A stretch of DNA of 64,000 bases from Rhodobacter sp. (GTDB lineage Bacteria > Pseudomonadota > Alphaproteobacteria > Rhodobacterales > Rhodobacteraceae), in the NCBI GenBank assembly GCA_020637515.1, contig JACKKG010000001.1:2386501-2450500 (forward strand). The letters are read 5' to 3'. Below, piece after piece: positions 50,187 to 58,140 of this stretch. Under the pieces are notes generated by a model. It ran no database searches. It was not told the origin of the DNA and saw only the letters and a list, made by a program, of their open reading frames with translations. Each line of letters begins with the position of its first letter. The first letter of the stretch is position 1. A program made the translations under genes and the position numbers.

Positions 50187-52148
50187 TCATACCTCGCGCC
50201 GCGCAACCTGCGCACGGAAATTTCTCTCGATGATTTCCGGGGGTTCCGCACCTTCCTTGATGCGGGCGATCAACCGGGCCTCGATCGTCAGGAATTCCGC
50301 GCTCGCCGATTGCCGGGCGCTGAGTTCGGTTTCCACCGACCAGTCGCCCCGCGCAAAAGCCTGAGTCCATGTGATCGCGCAGGCCGCGCTGGCCGGATCG
50401 TCCGGGTGGATGGTCCAGGTTTCGGCCATCGTCGAGCGGGTTCGCAACCCGTGGTCGGGGTTCTCGGTTTCGCCGCTGTCCGAGGTGATGCGCAGCGTTT
50501 CGACGCCCAGGATCGCGTCGCGGCAGCAAAGGCGCGTTTCCTGCGCGGGACCGAGAACGCCCAGGCGCGAGGGCCGAGGGGGATCGGGCGCGTCGAATTG
50601 CCAGCCGGGCGCATCGCCGCGATGAACCGGCAGGCGCAGCGTGCCGGCCGCCAGCGTCAGCGCGACAGGCCGGGGCGAGGGCCAGATCCACGGCCAGTAG
50701 CTGTTCGACAGGGCCAGCCGCAGCCGGTGCCCGGGGGCCAGCCGATAGGCCATCTGGTCCAGCGTCAGCGTCGCGGTGATCGTCTCGCCCGGGCGCAGGG
50801 CCTGGGGCGGATCGCCGCGGTGGCGCAGGTTCAGAACGCCGTGCGCAATGCGTGTCGAGGCCCCGTCGGGCGCCACGTCGTTCAGCCGCGCGACGACAAA
50901 GCCGTGGGTCTGGTCCGCGCTCAGCGTCAGCGTGAGCACGGCCGCGCCCAACAGCGCCAGCCCCTCGGGGCAATCGCGGTCGAAACACACCGAGTGCGCG
51001 TCGTCCTCGCGCTGATCGCCGGCCATCTCGGCGTTCAGGCCCATCGGAAAGAATTCGCCCGCCGCGGCGCCCAGCGTTTGCGGCGTGGCGATCACCCGGC
51101 CGGGCGCCCCCGGTCCACCCAGCACGCCGCCGGCGCCCAGCGGCAGATCCTGCTCGTGGACGCGCGGCGAGGGCAGCGTCTCGGCCAGCCAGCGCCCGGG
51201 CCGCTCGGTGGCCGAGGCATCGGGCGGCGCGCTGTCCATCATCCAGACGCGATAATCGGGCCAGCGGTCGGCGCCGGTGTCGATCCCTTTCAGCCAATGG
51301 TCCCACCAGGCGCGCATCTCGTGCAGAAAGGCGATGCGCGGCCCGGGCACGGCGGTGTGGGGGTATTGATGCACCCAGGGGCCGACGATGGCCTTGGCGT
51401 TCGGGGCGTGACGCACCAGCGCCGCCGGGGCGTTCATGTAATTGTCGTTCCAGCCGCCGATCGTCAGCACCGCGGGCCCGATGCGGCTGTAGTCTTCGCA
51501 GACCGAACCGTGCCGCCAATAGGCGTCGCGTGTCTGGTGGTCGCTCCAGACCGCGCTCAGATGCGGCATGGTGGCGATCCGCTGGCGCAGATCGGCGCGC
51601 CAGTCGGGGCGCAGCAGCGGGTCGGCGGGGCGCGCGCAATAGGACAGCATCAGGCTGCCCCAGGCGAAGTTCTCGCCCAGCAGGCAGCCGCCCTTGAAAT
51701 GGATGTCGTCGTGAAAGCGGTCCACCGTGCCGCAGACCTTGACCACCGCCTTCAGCGCGGGCGGGTTCATCCAGGCGGTTTGCAGGCTGTTGAAGGCGCC
51801 CCAGCTCTTGCCCATCATGCCCACCGCGCCGTCGCACCAGTCCTGCGCCGCGATCCAGGCGATCACGTCGCAGGCGTCGGCCAGTTCGCGCGGCGAATAT
51901 TCGTCGTCGAACACCCCCTCGGAATCGCCGGTGCCGCGAATATCCACCCGCAGGCAGGCATAGCCCTGCGCGGCCATCCAGGGGTGGATGGTTTCGTCCC
52001 GGGGCAGGGTGTTGTCGCGCTTGCGATAGGGGATGTATTCCAGGATCGCCGGCACCGGCGCGCCGTCCCGGGGCCGCCAGATCCGCGCCGACAGCCGGGT
52101 GCCGTCGGGCAGGGGAATCCACACGCCGTCCTGGTCGATGGTCTCCAT
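50187..52148 (-). CDS. CocE/NonD family alpha/beta hydrolase (X-Pro dipeptidyl peptidase-like)
   Basis: 653-residue serine hydrolase of the S15/CocE family. The nucleophile elbow is GKSWGAF with Ser115, preceded by the oxyanion-type YIPYRKRDNTLPRDE and VDIRGTGDSEG. The catalytic aspartate is probably in TIGGWNDNYM and histidine in VGPWVHQYPHT. The C-terminal half is the jelly-roll domain typical of these enzymes. No signal peptide. It lies directly upstream of the peptide importer on the same strand, so it may cleave imported proline-containing peptides, or it may be an esterase/amide hydrolase for another substrate. Confidence 0.92.
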   Translation of the reverse strand: METIDQDGVWIPLPDGTRLSARIWRPRDGAPVPAILEYIPYRKRDNTLPRDETIHPWMAAQGYACLRVDIRGTGDSEGVFDDEYSPRELADACDVIAWIAAQDWCDGAVGMMGKSWGAFNSLQTAWMNPPALKAVVKVCGTVDRFHDDIHFKGGCLLGENFAWGSLMLSYCARPADPLLRPDWRADLRQRIATMPHLSAVWSDHQTRDAYWRHGSVCEDYSRIGPAVLTIGGWNDNYMNAPAALVRHAPNAKAIVGPWVHQYPHTAVPGPRIAFLHEMRAWWDHWLKGIDTGADRWPDYRVWMMDSAPPDASATERPGRWLAETLPSPRVHEQDLPLGAGGVLGGPGAPGRVIATPQTLGAAAGEFFPMGLNAEMAGDQREDDAHSVCFDRDCPEGLALLGAAVLTLTLSADQTHGFVVARLNDVAPDGASTRIAHGVLNLRHRGDPPQALRPGETITATLTLDQMAYRLAPGHRLRLALSNSYWPWIWPSPRPVALTLAAGTLRLPVHRGDAPGWQFDAPDPPRPSRLGVLGPAQETRLCCRDAILGVETLRITSDSGETENPDHGLRTRSTMAETWTIHPDDPASAACAITWTQAFARGDWSVETELSARQSASAEFLTIEARLIARIKEGAEPPEIIERNFRAQVARREV

Positions 52149-52315
52149 GTCTTTCCCCCCGCCCTCAAGATTTTCGCGCAGGCTAGCACGCGCCCGCCTG
52201 AGTGCACGCGCTTTCTGGCGGGTCCCGGCGGGGCCAGATCGTTTTTCCGCGACGATCCCCTTGCCAAAGCGGTCGGCGGTTTGCGATCACGGGGCTGCAT
52301 CATGGGGGGCTGGGC

Positions 52316-53734
52316 ATGGACGATCTGCTGGACAAGGGCGCGCTGGAACAGGCGGCGGCGCTGGAATCGCGCGCGGTCTCGGCCGAGGAGCTGATGCGCG
52401 CGACCCTGGCGCGCATCGAGCGGCGCAACCCCCGGGTCAACGCGATCGTGTCGTTGCGCGATGCCGACACCCTGCTGGCCGAGGCCCGCGCCGCCGACGC
52501 CGCGCCGCGCCGCGGCTGGCTGCACGGTCTGCCCCTGGCGGTCAAGGATCTGGCCAATGTCAACGGGTTGCGCACCACGATGGGCTCGCCCATCACGGCG
52601 CATCAGATCGCACGCAAGGACGATCTGTTCGTTGCCCGGATGCGCGCCGCCGGGGCGCTGTTCATCGGCAAGACCAACACGCCCGAATTCGGGTTGGGCA
52701 GTCACACCTTCAACCCGGTGCACGGGGCGACGGGCAACGCCTATGACCCGGGGCGCAGCGCCGGGGGCTCGTCGGGCGGCGCGGCGGTGGCGCTGGCGTG
52801 CCGCATGGTGGCGCTGGCCGACGGCTCGGACATGATGGGCAGTCTGCGCAACCCGGCCGGATGGAACAACGTCTACGGCTTTCGCCCCTCGTGGGGGCGC
52901 GTCCCGGACGAGGCCGAGGGCGAGACCTTCCTGCATCCGCTGGCGACCAACGGCCCCATGGCGCGCAACCCGCGCGATCTGGCGGCCCTGCTGGACGTGC
53001 AGTCCGGGCCCGAACCGCACCGCCCCTTCACCCTGCCCAAGGAATCGTTCCTGAAGCGGATCGAGGCCGGCGTGGCGGGCCGCAGGGTGGCCTGGCTGGG
53101 CGACTGGGGCGGCGCCTATGCGATGGCGCCCGGCGTGATCGAAACCTGCGAGGCCGCGCTGGCCCGCTTTGCCGATCTGGGCGTCGCGGTCGAGGCGGTG
53201 CAAGCGCCCTTTGACGCCGGCGCGCTCTGGCAGAGCTGGCTCGACCTCAGGGCCTTTGCCAATGCGAACCGGCTGGGGCCGCTTTATGCCAACCCGGCGT
53301 GGCGCGCGCAGCTCAAGGCGACCGCGATCTGGGAGATCGAGACCGGCCACGGTCTGGGCATCGAGGCGGTGCAGGCCGCCAGCCTCACGCGCTCGCGCTG
53401 GTATGCGCGCGCCGCGACGCTGTTCCAGACCTATGACGCCCTGATCCTGCCCACCGCGCAGGTCTGGCCGTTCCCCGTCGCGCAGGAATACCCGACCGAG
53501 ATCGCCGGGCGGGCCATGGACACCTATCACCGCTGGATGGAGGTCGTGATCCCCGCCAGCCTGCTGGGCCTGCCGGCGCTGGCCGTGCCCGCCGGCTTCG
53601 GCGCCGAAGGCCTGCCGATGGGGCTGCAACTGATCGGCCCCCATGGCGGCGATCTGGGGTTGTTGCAACTGGCCCAGGCCTGGCACGAGGCCACGCACTG
53701 GCCCGAACGACACCCCCCGCGCCTGGACAGCTGA
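52316..53734 (+). CDS. Amidase (amidase signature family)
   Basis: 472-residue amidase with the Ser-cisSer-Lys triad: Lys77 in LAVKDLANV, cis-Ser152 in GRSAGGSSGGAA and nucleophile Ser176 in DGSDMMGSLRNPAG. The GNVYGFRPSWGR and C-terminal ADALxLP-like YDALILPTAQVWPF segments also fit. It could hydrolyse an aliphatic or aryl amide, or a peptide amide; not GatA, which has gatB/gatC nearby. ATG 52316 is chosen for the normal length and the G-rich ribosome site. It is divergent from the CocE hydrolase, with 167 bases between the starts, and both sit next to the peptide importer, suggesting joint amide or peptide use. Confidence 0.92.
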   Translation: MDDLLDKGALEQAAALESRAVSAEELMRATLARIERRNPRVNAIVSLRDADTLLAEARAADAAPRRGWLHGLPLAVKDLANVNGLRTTMGSPITAHQIARKDDLFVARMRAAGALFIGKTNTPEFGLGSHTFNPVHGATGNAYDPGRSAGGSSGGAAVALACRMVALADGSDMMGSLRNPAGWNNVYGFRPSWGRVPDEAEGETFLHPLATNGPMARNPRDLAALLDVQSGPEPHRPFTLPKESFLKRIEAGVAGRRVAWLGDWGGAYAMAPGVIETCEAALARFADLGVAVEAVQAPFDAGALWQSWLDLRAFANANRLGPLYANPAWRAQLKATAIWEIETGHGLGIEAVQAASLTRSRWYARAATLFQTYDALILPTAQVWPFPVAQEYPTEIAGRAMDTYHRWMEVVIPASLLGLPALAVPAGFGAEGLPMGLQLIGPHGGDLGLLQLAQAWHEATHWPERHPPRLDS

Positions 53735-53782
53735 CGGGGATTGTCCGGCACGTTGCGACGGCGACCATAATTCCGCCTCAAA

Positions 53783-53799
53783 GTTCCAGTATCTGGAAC
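53783..53799. promoter_or_regulatory. Perfect palindrome upstream of the pilin-like gene
   Basis: GTTCCAGTATCTGGAAC: 7-base arms with a 3-base centre, 24-40 bases before the ATG of the pilin-like microgene and 50 bases after the amidase stop. It overlaps the expected promoter/leader, so it may be an operator or a 5' hairpin. It does not fit the GTTC-N7-GTTC alphaproteobacterial LexA box. Confidence 0.5.
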
Positions 53800-53822
53800 G
53801 GCATTTCAACCTGAGGTGTTAC

Positions 53823-54047
53823 ATGCCGAGCCCGGGTCTCTCGTTTTTAAGAGAAGAACATGCCGCGGTCACCACGGACTGGATGGTGCTGACCGCTATC
53901 GCCGTGTCTTTCGGAACCTTCGTGCTGGTCGAACTGTCGACCGGCACCGGCGCGGTCTCCACCGCGATCGAGACCACGTTGACCGACGTTCCGGTCATCG
54001 CGCTGGGTCTCCTGGCCGGCGCCGATCCCGCAGCCGAGGACCCCTGA
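53823..54047 (+). CDS. Flp-pilin-like small protein
   Basis: 74-residue protein. FLREEHAAVTTDWMVLTAIAVSFGTFVLVEL matches the shape of Flp/TadE-type prepilins in Rhodobacteraceae (FLRDExGAVTVDWVVLTA): a charged N-terminus, Ala-Val-Thr-x-Asp-Trp and a single hydrophobic helix. The rest (STGTGAVSTAIETTLTDVPVIALG) is less hydrophobic. GAGG precedes ATG 53823. It stands alone, with no tad/cpa genes near and a perfect palindrome in its leader. Processing by a class III prepilin peptidase is possible, but the usual Gly cleavage residue is not clearly present (EHAAVTTDW). Pilin-like with unknown role. Confidence 0.68.
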   Translation: MPSPGLSFLREEHAAVTTDWMVLTAIAVSFGTFVLVELSTGTGAVSTAIETTLTDVPVIALGLLAGADPAAEDP

Positions 54048-54069
54048 CACCGCCCCCCTTGGAACGCGC

Positions 54070-55110
54070 TCAGGCCGCGACCACCCTCCAGTGCAGATCG
54101 AAGCCGGGGTTGAACACCGTCACCGGCCCCGCGCCGGTGTCGATCCGGTGCGGAAAGATCACGGCGCTGTCCTGGCGTTCCATCACCAGCGTGCCCGCGT
54201 TCCGCGCGAGACCGTAGAAATCGGCGCCGTGATGGGCCACGAACCCTTCCAGCCGCGCCAGCGCGCCGGCGCGCTCGAACACCTCGGCCAGCAGGGGCAT
54301 GGTGTTCGTCGCCGTGAAGCATCCCGCCGCGCAGCAGTCGCATTCCTTGCGGTCGTCGGAATGGGGCGCGCTGTCGGTGCCCAGAAAAAAGCGTGCATCG
54401 CCCGAGGTCGCGGCCTCGAGCAGGGCCAGCCGGTGGAGCTCGCGCTTGGCAACGGGCAGGCAGTAGTAGTGCGGCCGCATCCCGCCCACCAGCAGGCTGT
54501 TGCGGTTCAGGACCAGGTGATGCGCGGTGATCGTCGCGCCCAGGTCGCGCGGCGCGCTGCGGACGTAATCCACGGCGTCCCGGGTCGTCACATGTTCCAT
54601 GATGACGCGCAATCCGGGCGTCGCGCGGCGCACGGGGTCCAGCACCCGGTCGATGAACACGGCCTCGCGGTCGAAGATGTCGATATCGGCGTCGGTGACC
54701 TCGCCGTGGACGCACAGCGGCACGCCGGCCTCGGCCATCGCCTCGAACACCGGGCGCACGCGGTCGAAGTCCCGCACACCCGAGGCCGAGTTGGTCGTCG
54801 CCCCGGCGGGATACAGCTTGACCGCCGCAATGATCCCGGCGCGGTGGGCGGCGACCACGTCGGCGGGGGCCGTGTCCTCGGTCAGATAAAGCGTCATCAG
54901 GGGCGTGAAGTCGGCGCCGGGCAGGGCGGCGGCGATCCGCGCGCGATAGCTGGCGGCCTGCGCCCCGGTCACCACCGGCGGCACCAGGTTCGGCATGATG
55001 ATCGCGCGGGCGAAATCGCGCGCGCTTTCCGGGGCGATCCCGGCCAGCATGGCGCCGTCGCGCAGGTGAAGATGGAAATCGTCGGGGCGGGTGAGGGTGA
55101 GGCGGGTCAT
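54070..55110 (-). CDS. pyrC: Dihydroorotase (class II)
   Basis: 346-residue metallo-enzyme of pyrimidine synthesis that cyclises carbamoyl-aspartate to dihydroorotate. Metal and active-site marks: HxH in DDFHLHLRDG, carboxylated lysine in IAAVKLYPAGATTNS, histidines in VPLCVHGEVTD and VIMEHVTT, and aspartate in FFLGTDSAPH. The frame stays open far upstream (to 56244), but ATG 55110 is the family start. It is convergent with the pilin-like gene (22 bases apart). The upstream gene is the hydrolase-fold protein. Confidence 0.96.
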   Translation of the reverse strand: MTRLTLTRPDDFHLHLRDGAMLAGIAPESARDFARAIIMPNLVPPVVTGAQAASYRARIAAALPGADFTPLMTLYLTEDTAPADVVAAHRAGIIAAVKLYPAGATTNSASGVRDFDRVRPVFEAMAEAGVPLCVHGEVTDADIDIFDREAVFIDRVLDPVRRATPGLRVIMEHVTTRDAVDYVRSAPRDLGATITAHHLVLNRNSLLVGGMRPHYYCLPVAKRELHRLALLEAATSGDARFFLGTDSAPHSDDRKECDCCAAGCFTATNTMPLLAEVFERAGALARLEGFVAHHGADFYGLARNAGTLVMERQDSAVIFPHRIDTGAGPVTVFNPGFDLHWRVVAA

Positions 55111-55151
55111 GGCGTCCCCATACCGCGCCGCCCTTCGCCTGTGAAGGGGGC

Positions 55152-56087
55152 TCAGGCGGGCTTGGCGGCGGCGGCCTCGGCCCGGGCGAGGGCCTGCTTC
55201 AGTTGCGGATGGTCGGCCCGCCGGTTGGCGATACGCAGCGCCCAGAGCAGCCGCTCGGGCCGGTTCTGCGACTGGATGCGGCCGATCAGCCGGCCCAGGT
55301 AATGCACGTTGTCGCGCCGCGCGCGCCACAGGCGATAGAAATCCCCGTCGCTCAACGTGCCGCGACAGGCCGCGTCGATCAGCGGGCGCAGCGCGTCGAT
55401 GCGCGCCAGCTCGGCCTGCGGGTCGCGGCCAATGTTGCGCGCGCGCATCTTGGTCACATGGTTGCCCCGGAACAGGGCGGCGTGAACCGCGTCCACCTGC
55501 TGGATCGGGTCGTAGACGATGAACACGCGCTCGCTGCCCTCGGCCATGTCGGGGGCAAAGCCGAAGCGGCTGGTGAAATCCAGGCGGCGGGCCTTCATGA
55601 AGCGGCGGTCCCATTCGGCCGAGTCGGTATCCAGCGTCGCCTGAGGCGCCAGCGCCAGCACCGTGCTGCCCGGCGCCGCGACCGAGAACGCCGCCGCGCC
55701 ATAGCCGCCCATGCCCGCGCCATAAAACACGACGTGGTCGAAATCCTCGAAAAAGGCGTCGTCGATCAGCCGGTCGAAGTATCCGTAGACGGCGCGGTCG
55801 CGATACCAGGTCGGACCGTCCGCGATCAGCGTGAGCGAGGACCACCCGCGCGGCGCGGCGATCTGGTAGCCCAGCGGCATCTGTCCGCCTCCGGCCGAGC
55901 GAATGCCCTGCACCGTCTCGAAGGACACCAGCAGAACGGTGCCCATGTCCGAGAAAAAGGCCGAATGATGCGCGCCGAGGGGTTCGAAATAGCCCGCTTC
56001 CTCGCCGATCTCGTCCATGATCGCCAGCCAGTCGGCATCGCTTTCGGCCTCGCCGGCATCGAAGATCTCGATGGTGTCGTCGCTCAT
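55152..56087 (-). CDS. Hydrolase-fold protein lacking the catalytic serine, function unknown
   Basis: 311-residue protein. The middle has FYGAGMGGYGAAAFSVAAPGSTVLAL, which looks like an alpha/beta-hydrolase nucleophile elbow and following helix, but the position of the Ser in GxSxG is Gly125 (GAGMG). The N-terminal 50 residues are acidic (MSDDTIEIFDAGEAESDADW), and the C-terminal third is rich in basic helices (WRARRDNVHYLGRLIGRIQSQNRPERLLWALR). I recall homologues in Rhodobacteraceae carrying the misleading label phosphoadenosine phosphosulfate reductase; no such motif is visible. It is likely a pseudo-hydrolase or a non-hydrolytic binding protein. Divergent from a methyltransferase; pyrC lies downstream on the same strand. 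Confidence 0.72.
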   Translation of the reverse strand: MSDDTIEIFDAGEAESDADWLAIMDEIGEEAGYFEPLGAHHSAFFSDMGTVLLVSFETVQGIRSAGGGQMPLGYQIAAPRGWSSLTLIADGPTWYRDRAVYGYFDRLIDDAFFEDFDHVVFYGAGMGGYGAAAFSVAAPGSTVLALAPQATLDTDSAEWDRRFMKARRLDFTSRFGFAPDMAEGSERVFIVYDPIQQVDAVHAALFRGNHVTKMRARNIGRDPQAELARIDALRPLIDAACRGTLSDGDFYRLWRARRDNVHYLGRLIGRIQSQNRPERLLWALRIANRRADHPQLKQALARAEAAAAKPA

Positions 56088-56234
56088 GGAACCTCACACA
56101 GACAATGCGGACGCGGCGCGGGACCGACCGTTCCCCAGAATTAACCGAGGTTACACCAAAGCGCCAAGGCGAAAAACCGCGGACCAGAGGGCAAGCCTGT
56201 GTTTTTCCCCGATAATCCGGAAACGATCCGGCGC

Positions 56235-56259
56235 CATTGTTCACGCATCCCGAACAATG
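56235..56259. promoter_or_regulatory. Inverted repeat in the divergent promoter region
   Basis: CATTGTTC and GAACAATG, 8-base arms around ACGCATCCC, about 77-101 bases before the methyltransferase ATG and about 150 bases before the hydrolase-fold gene start. Candidate operator between the two divergent genes. A second short dyad TAACC-GA-GGTTA lies at 56142-56153. Confidence 0.45.
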
Positions 56260-56335
56260 TCAGCGAATCGCTTGCCCCCGGTCCGGGCGATCCCTAGCCT
56301 TGGCCATCGCTTTTGTGTCAGGACAGGCAGGTTTC

Positions 56336-57037
56336 ATGAAGTTCGACGATATCCCCGGCTGGTTCAATCCCATCGACCAGGCCGCCTTTACCTGGATCCT
56401 GAAATATCAAAACCGTGTCGAACCCGTTGGCGGGTTGGTCGAACTCGGTGTGTTCAAGGGCAAGAGCGCGGTCCTGATGGGCAATTTCCTGCGCCCGGGC
56501 GAGGTTTTCACCGTCTGCGACCTGTTCGAGGATGTCGAAACCTCGGAGTCGGCGGATGCCCATGAACAGAAGTTCTTTCGCACCCAAAGCCTGACCCAAT
56601 CCGAGTTCGAGCGCAATTATCTGGCATTTCACAAGGATCTGCCGCGCGTCGTTCGCGGCCCGACCGACACCATCACCCGCCACGTCGCGCCCGGAACCGC
56701 GCGCTTCGTGCATATCGACGCGGGCCATACCTACAAATTGGTGCGCGAGGACACGGCCTCGGCCCGGATGATGTTGCGCAAGGATGGCGTGGTGGTGTTC
56801 GACGACTACCGCAAGCCCAGCGCGCAGGGCAACATGGCCGCCGTCTGGGAGGCCGTCGCGAACGAAGGGTTGAAGCCCTTCGCGAACACCGATTTCAAGC
56901 TGTATGCGACCTGGGGCGATCCCGACCCGCTGCGCGCCGAGATCGTCGCCCGCGCCGCCGAATCCGGCTGGAGCCGCACCGCCGAGCCCAGTCTGGTGCG
57001 CGACCTGCCGGTGGTCTACCTGAGCCGCAAGGGCTGA
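56336..57037 (+). CDS. Class I SAM-dependent methyltransferase (TylF/Methyltransf_24-like)
   Basis: 233-residue methyltransferase with motif I GLVELGVFKGKSAVLMG, an acidic loop VCDLFEDVETSE, RFVHIDAGHTYKLVREDTASARMML (the DAGH metal/ligand segment seen in TylF-like and sugar-O-methyltransferase families) and GVVVFDDYRKPSAQGNMAAVW. These marks suit macrocin/sugar O-methyltransferase-like enzymes. ATG 56336 is chosen; the open frame from 56237 is in the promoter region. Divergent from the hydrolase-fold protein. Substrate unknown, possibly a surface or capsular sugar. Confidence 0.85.
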   Translation: MKFDDIPGWFNPIDQAAFTWILKYQNRVEPVGGLVELGVFKGKSAVLMGNFLRPGEVFTVCDLFEDVETSESADAHEQKFFRTQSLTQSEFERNYLAFHKDLPRVVRGPTDTITRHVAPGTARFVHIDAGHTYKLVREDTASARMMLRKDGVVVFDDYRKPSAQGNMAAVWEAVANEGLKPFANTDFKLYATWGDPDPLRAEIVARAAESGWSRTAEPSLVRDLPVVYLSRKG

Positions 57038-57052
57038 TCGCGCGCCCGGCTG

Positions 57053-57589
57053 TCAGGTGAAGCGCACCTTGCCGATATAGGGCAGGTTGCGGTTGCGTTG
57101 GGCATAGTCGATGCCATAGCCCACGACGAATTCGTCGGGGATCTCGAACCCGGTCCAGGTGGCGCGAATGTCCACCTCGCGCCGCGAGGGTTTGTCCAGA
57201 AGCGCGCAAACCTCGAGCCGGCGCGGCTCGCGGCTGAGCAACAGGTTCTTGACGTGATGCAGGGTAAAGCCGGTATCCACGATATCCTCGACCACCAGAA
57301 CGTCGCGCCCGCCGATCTCGCCGCGCAGGTCCTTCAGGATCCGCACCTCGCGCGAGGAATGCATGGAATCGCCATAGGAACTGGCCTCCATGAAATCGAC
57401 TTCGACCGGCAGGTCGATCTCGCGCACCAGATCGGCGATGAACACGAACGACCCCCTCAGCAGCCCCACCACCACCAGCTTGTCGGTGCCGTGAAACGCG
57501 GTGGTGATCTCCTCGGCCAGTTGTTCGACCCGCGCGGCGATCCGCTTGGCCGAGATCATCTGATCGATCACATAAGTGGGCTGGGTCAT
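57053..57589 (-). CDS. hpt: Hypoxanthine phosphoribosyltransferase
   Basis: 178-residue purine salvage enzyme. PRPP-binding motif VLVVEDIVDTGFTL at 97-110; also LRGSFVFIADLVREI and PDEFVVGYGIDYAQ near the C-terminus, as in Hpt. ATG 57589 is followed directly upstream by the divergent COQ10 gene (74 bases apart). Convergent with the methyltransferase, with 15 bases between the ends. Confidence 0.96.
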   Translation of the reverse strand: MTQPTYVIDQMISAKRIAARVEQLAEEITTAFHGTDKLVVVGLLRGSFVFIADLVREIDLPVEVDFMEASSYGDSMHSSREVRILKDLRGEIGGRDVLVVEDIVDTGFTLHHVKNLLLSREPRRLEVCALLDKPSRREVDIRATWTGFEIPDEFVVGYGIDYAQRNRNLPYIGKVRFT

Positions 57590-57663
57590 GGGGTCGCGGT
57601 CCTGAGGGGTTGAAAAGGCGACGCCACAATAGGAAAAGTCGCTTCCACTTGCCAGAGGACCGG

Positions 57664-58119
57664 ATGCCCCGTCACAGCGAAAACCGCGTTTTGCCCTATA
57701 GCGCGCCGCAGATCTACGATCTGGTCGCGGATGTGGCTCGTTACCCTGAGTTCCTGCCCTGGACGGCCGCCGCCCGCATCCGCTCGCGCCGCCCGCTCGC
57801 CGACCGTGGCCCCGGCGCCGAGGTGATGGAGGCCGATCTGGTCATCAGCTTCAAGGTCTTTCGCGAGAAGTTCGGCTCGCGCGTGGTGCTGCTGCCCGCC
57901 GAACGACGGATCGAGACCGACTATCTGGACGGCCCGTTCCGGTATCTGCATTCGTTCTGGCAGATCGCGCCCGAAGGGCAGGGGTGCCGTGTCTCGTTCG
58001 AGGTCGATTTCGAATTTCGCAACGTGATCTTGCAAAAAGCGATCGGGCTGTTCTTTGACGAGGCGATGCGCCGCGTCGTCGGCGCGTTCGAGGCCCGCGC
58101 GCGCCAGCTCTACGGCTGA
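57664..58119 (+). CDS. COQ10/RatA-family START-domain protein
   Basis: 151-residue START/SRPBCC-fold protein of the COQ10 group, which binds ubiquinone and is needed for efficient respiration. Family marks: YSAPQIYDLVADVARYPEFLPWTAAARI, GAEVMEADLVISFKVFREKFGSRVVL, and FEVDFEFRNVILQKAIGLFFDEAMRRVVGAFEARA. Databases often name it ratA toxin after the E. coli protein; I see no antitoxin. AGAGGACCGG lies before ATG 57664. It is convergent with amt, with 21 bases between the ends. Confidence 0.92.
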   Translation: MPRHSENRVLPYSAPQIYDLVADVARYPEFLPWTAAARIRSRRPLADRGPGAEVMEADLVISFKVFREKFGSRVVLLPAERRIETDYLDGPFRYLHSFWQIAPEGQGCRVSFEVDFEFRNVILQKAIGLFFDEAMRRVVGAFEARARQLYG

Positions 58120-58140
58120 GCGCGCGCGCCCCCCCCGCGG

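Noticed and set aside
53783..53799. LexA (SOS) box at the palindrome
   Set aside because: The alphaproteobacterial box is a GTTC-N7-GTTC direct repeat; this is an inverted repeat with different spacing.
50310..53809. Long frames opposite the CocE hydrolase and amidase genes
   Set aside because: Shadows of the true coding frames; the real genes carry catalytic motifs.
55152..56087. Phosphoadenosine phosphosulfate reductase as a name for the hydrolase-fold protein
   Set aside because: No PP-loop or reductase cysteine motif is visible.
57664..58119. Reading the COQ10-family gene as a RatA toxin
   Set aside because: The family name is historical; no partner gene, and the START domain fits ubiquinone binding.
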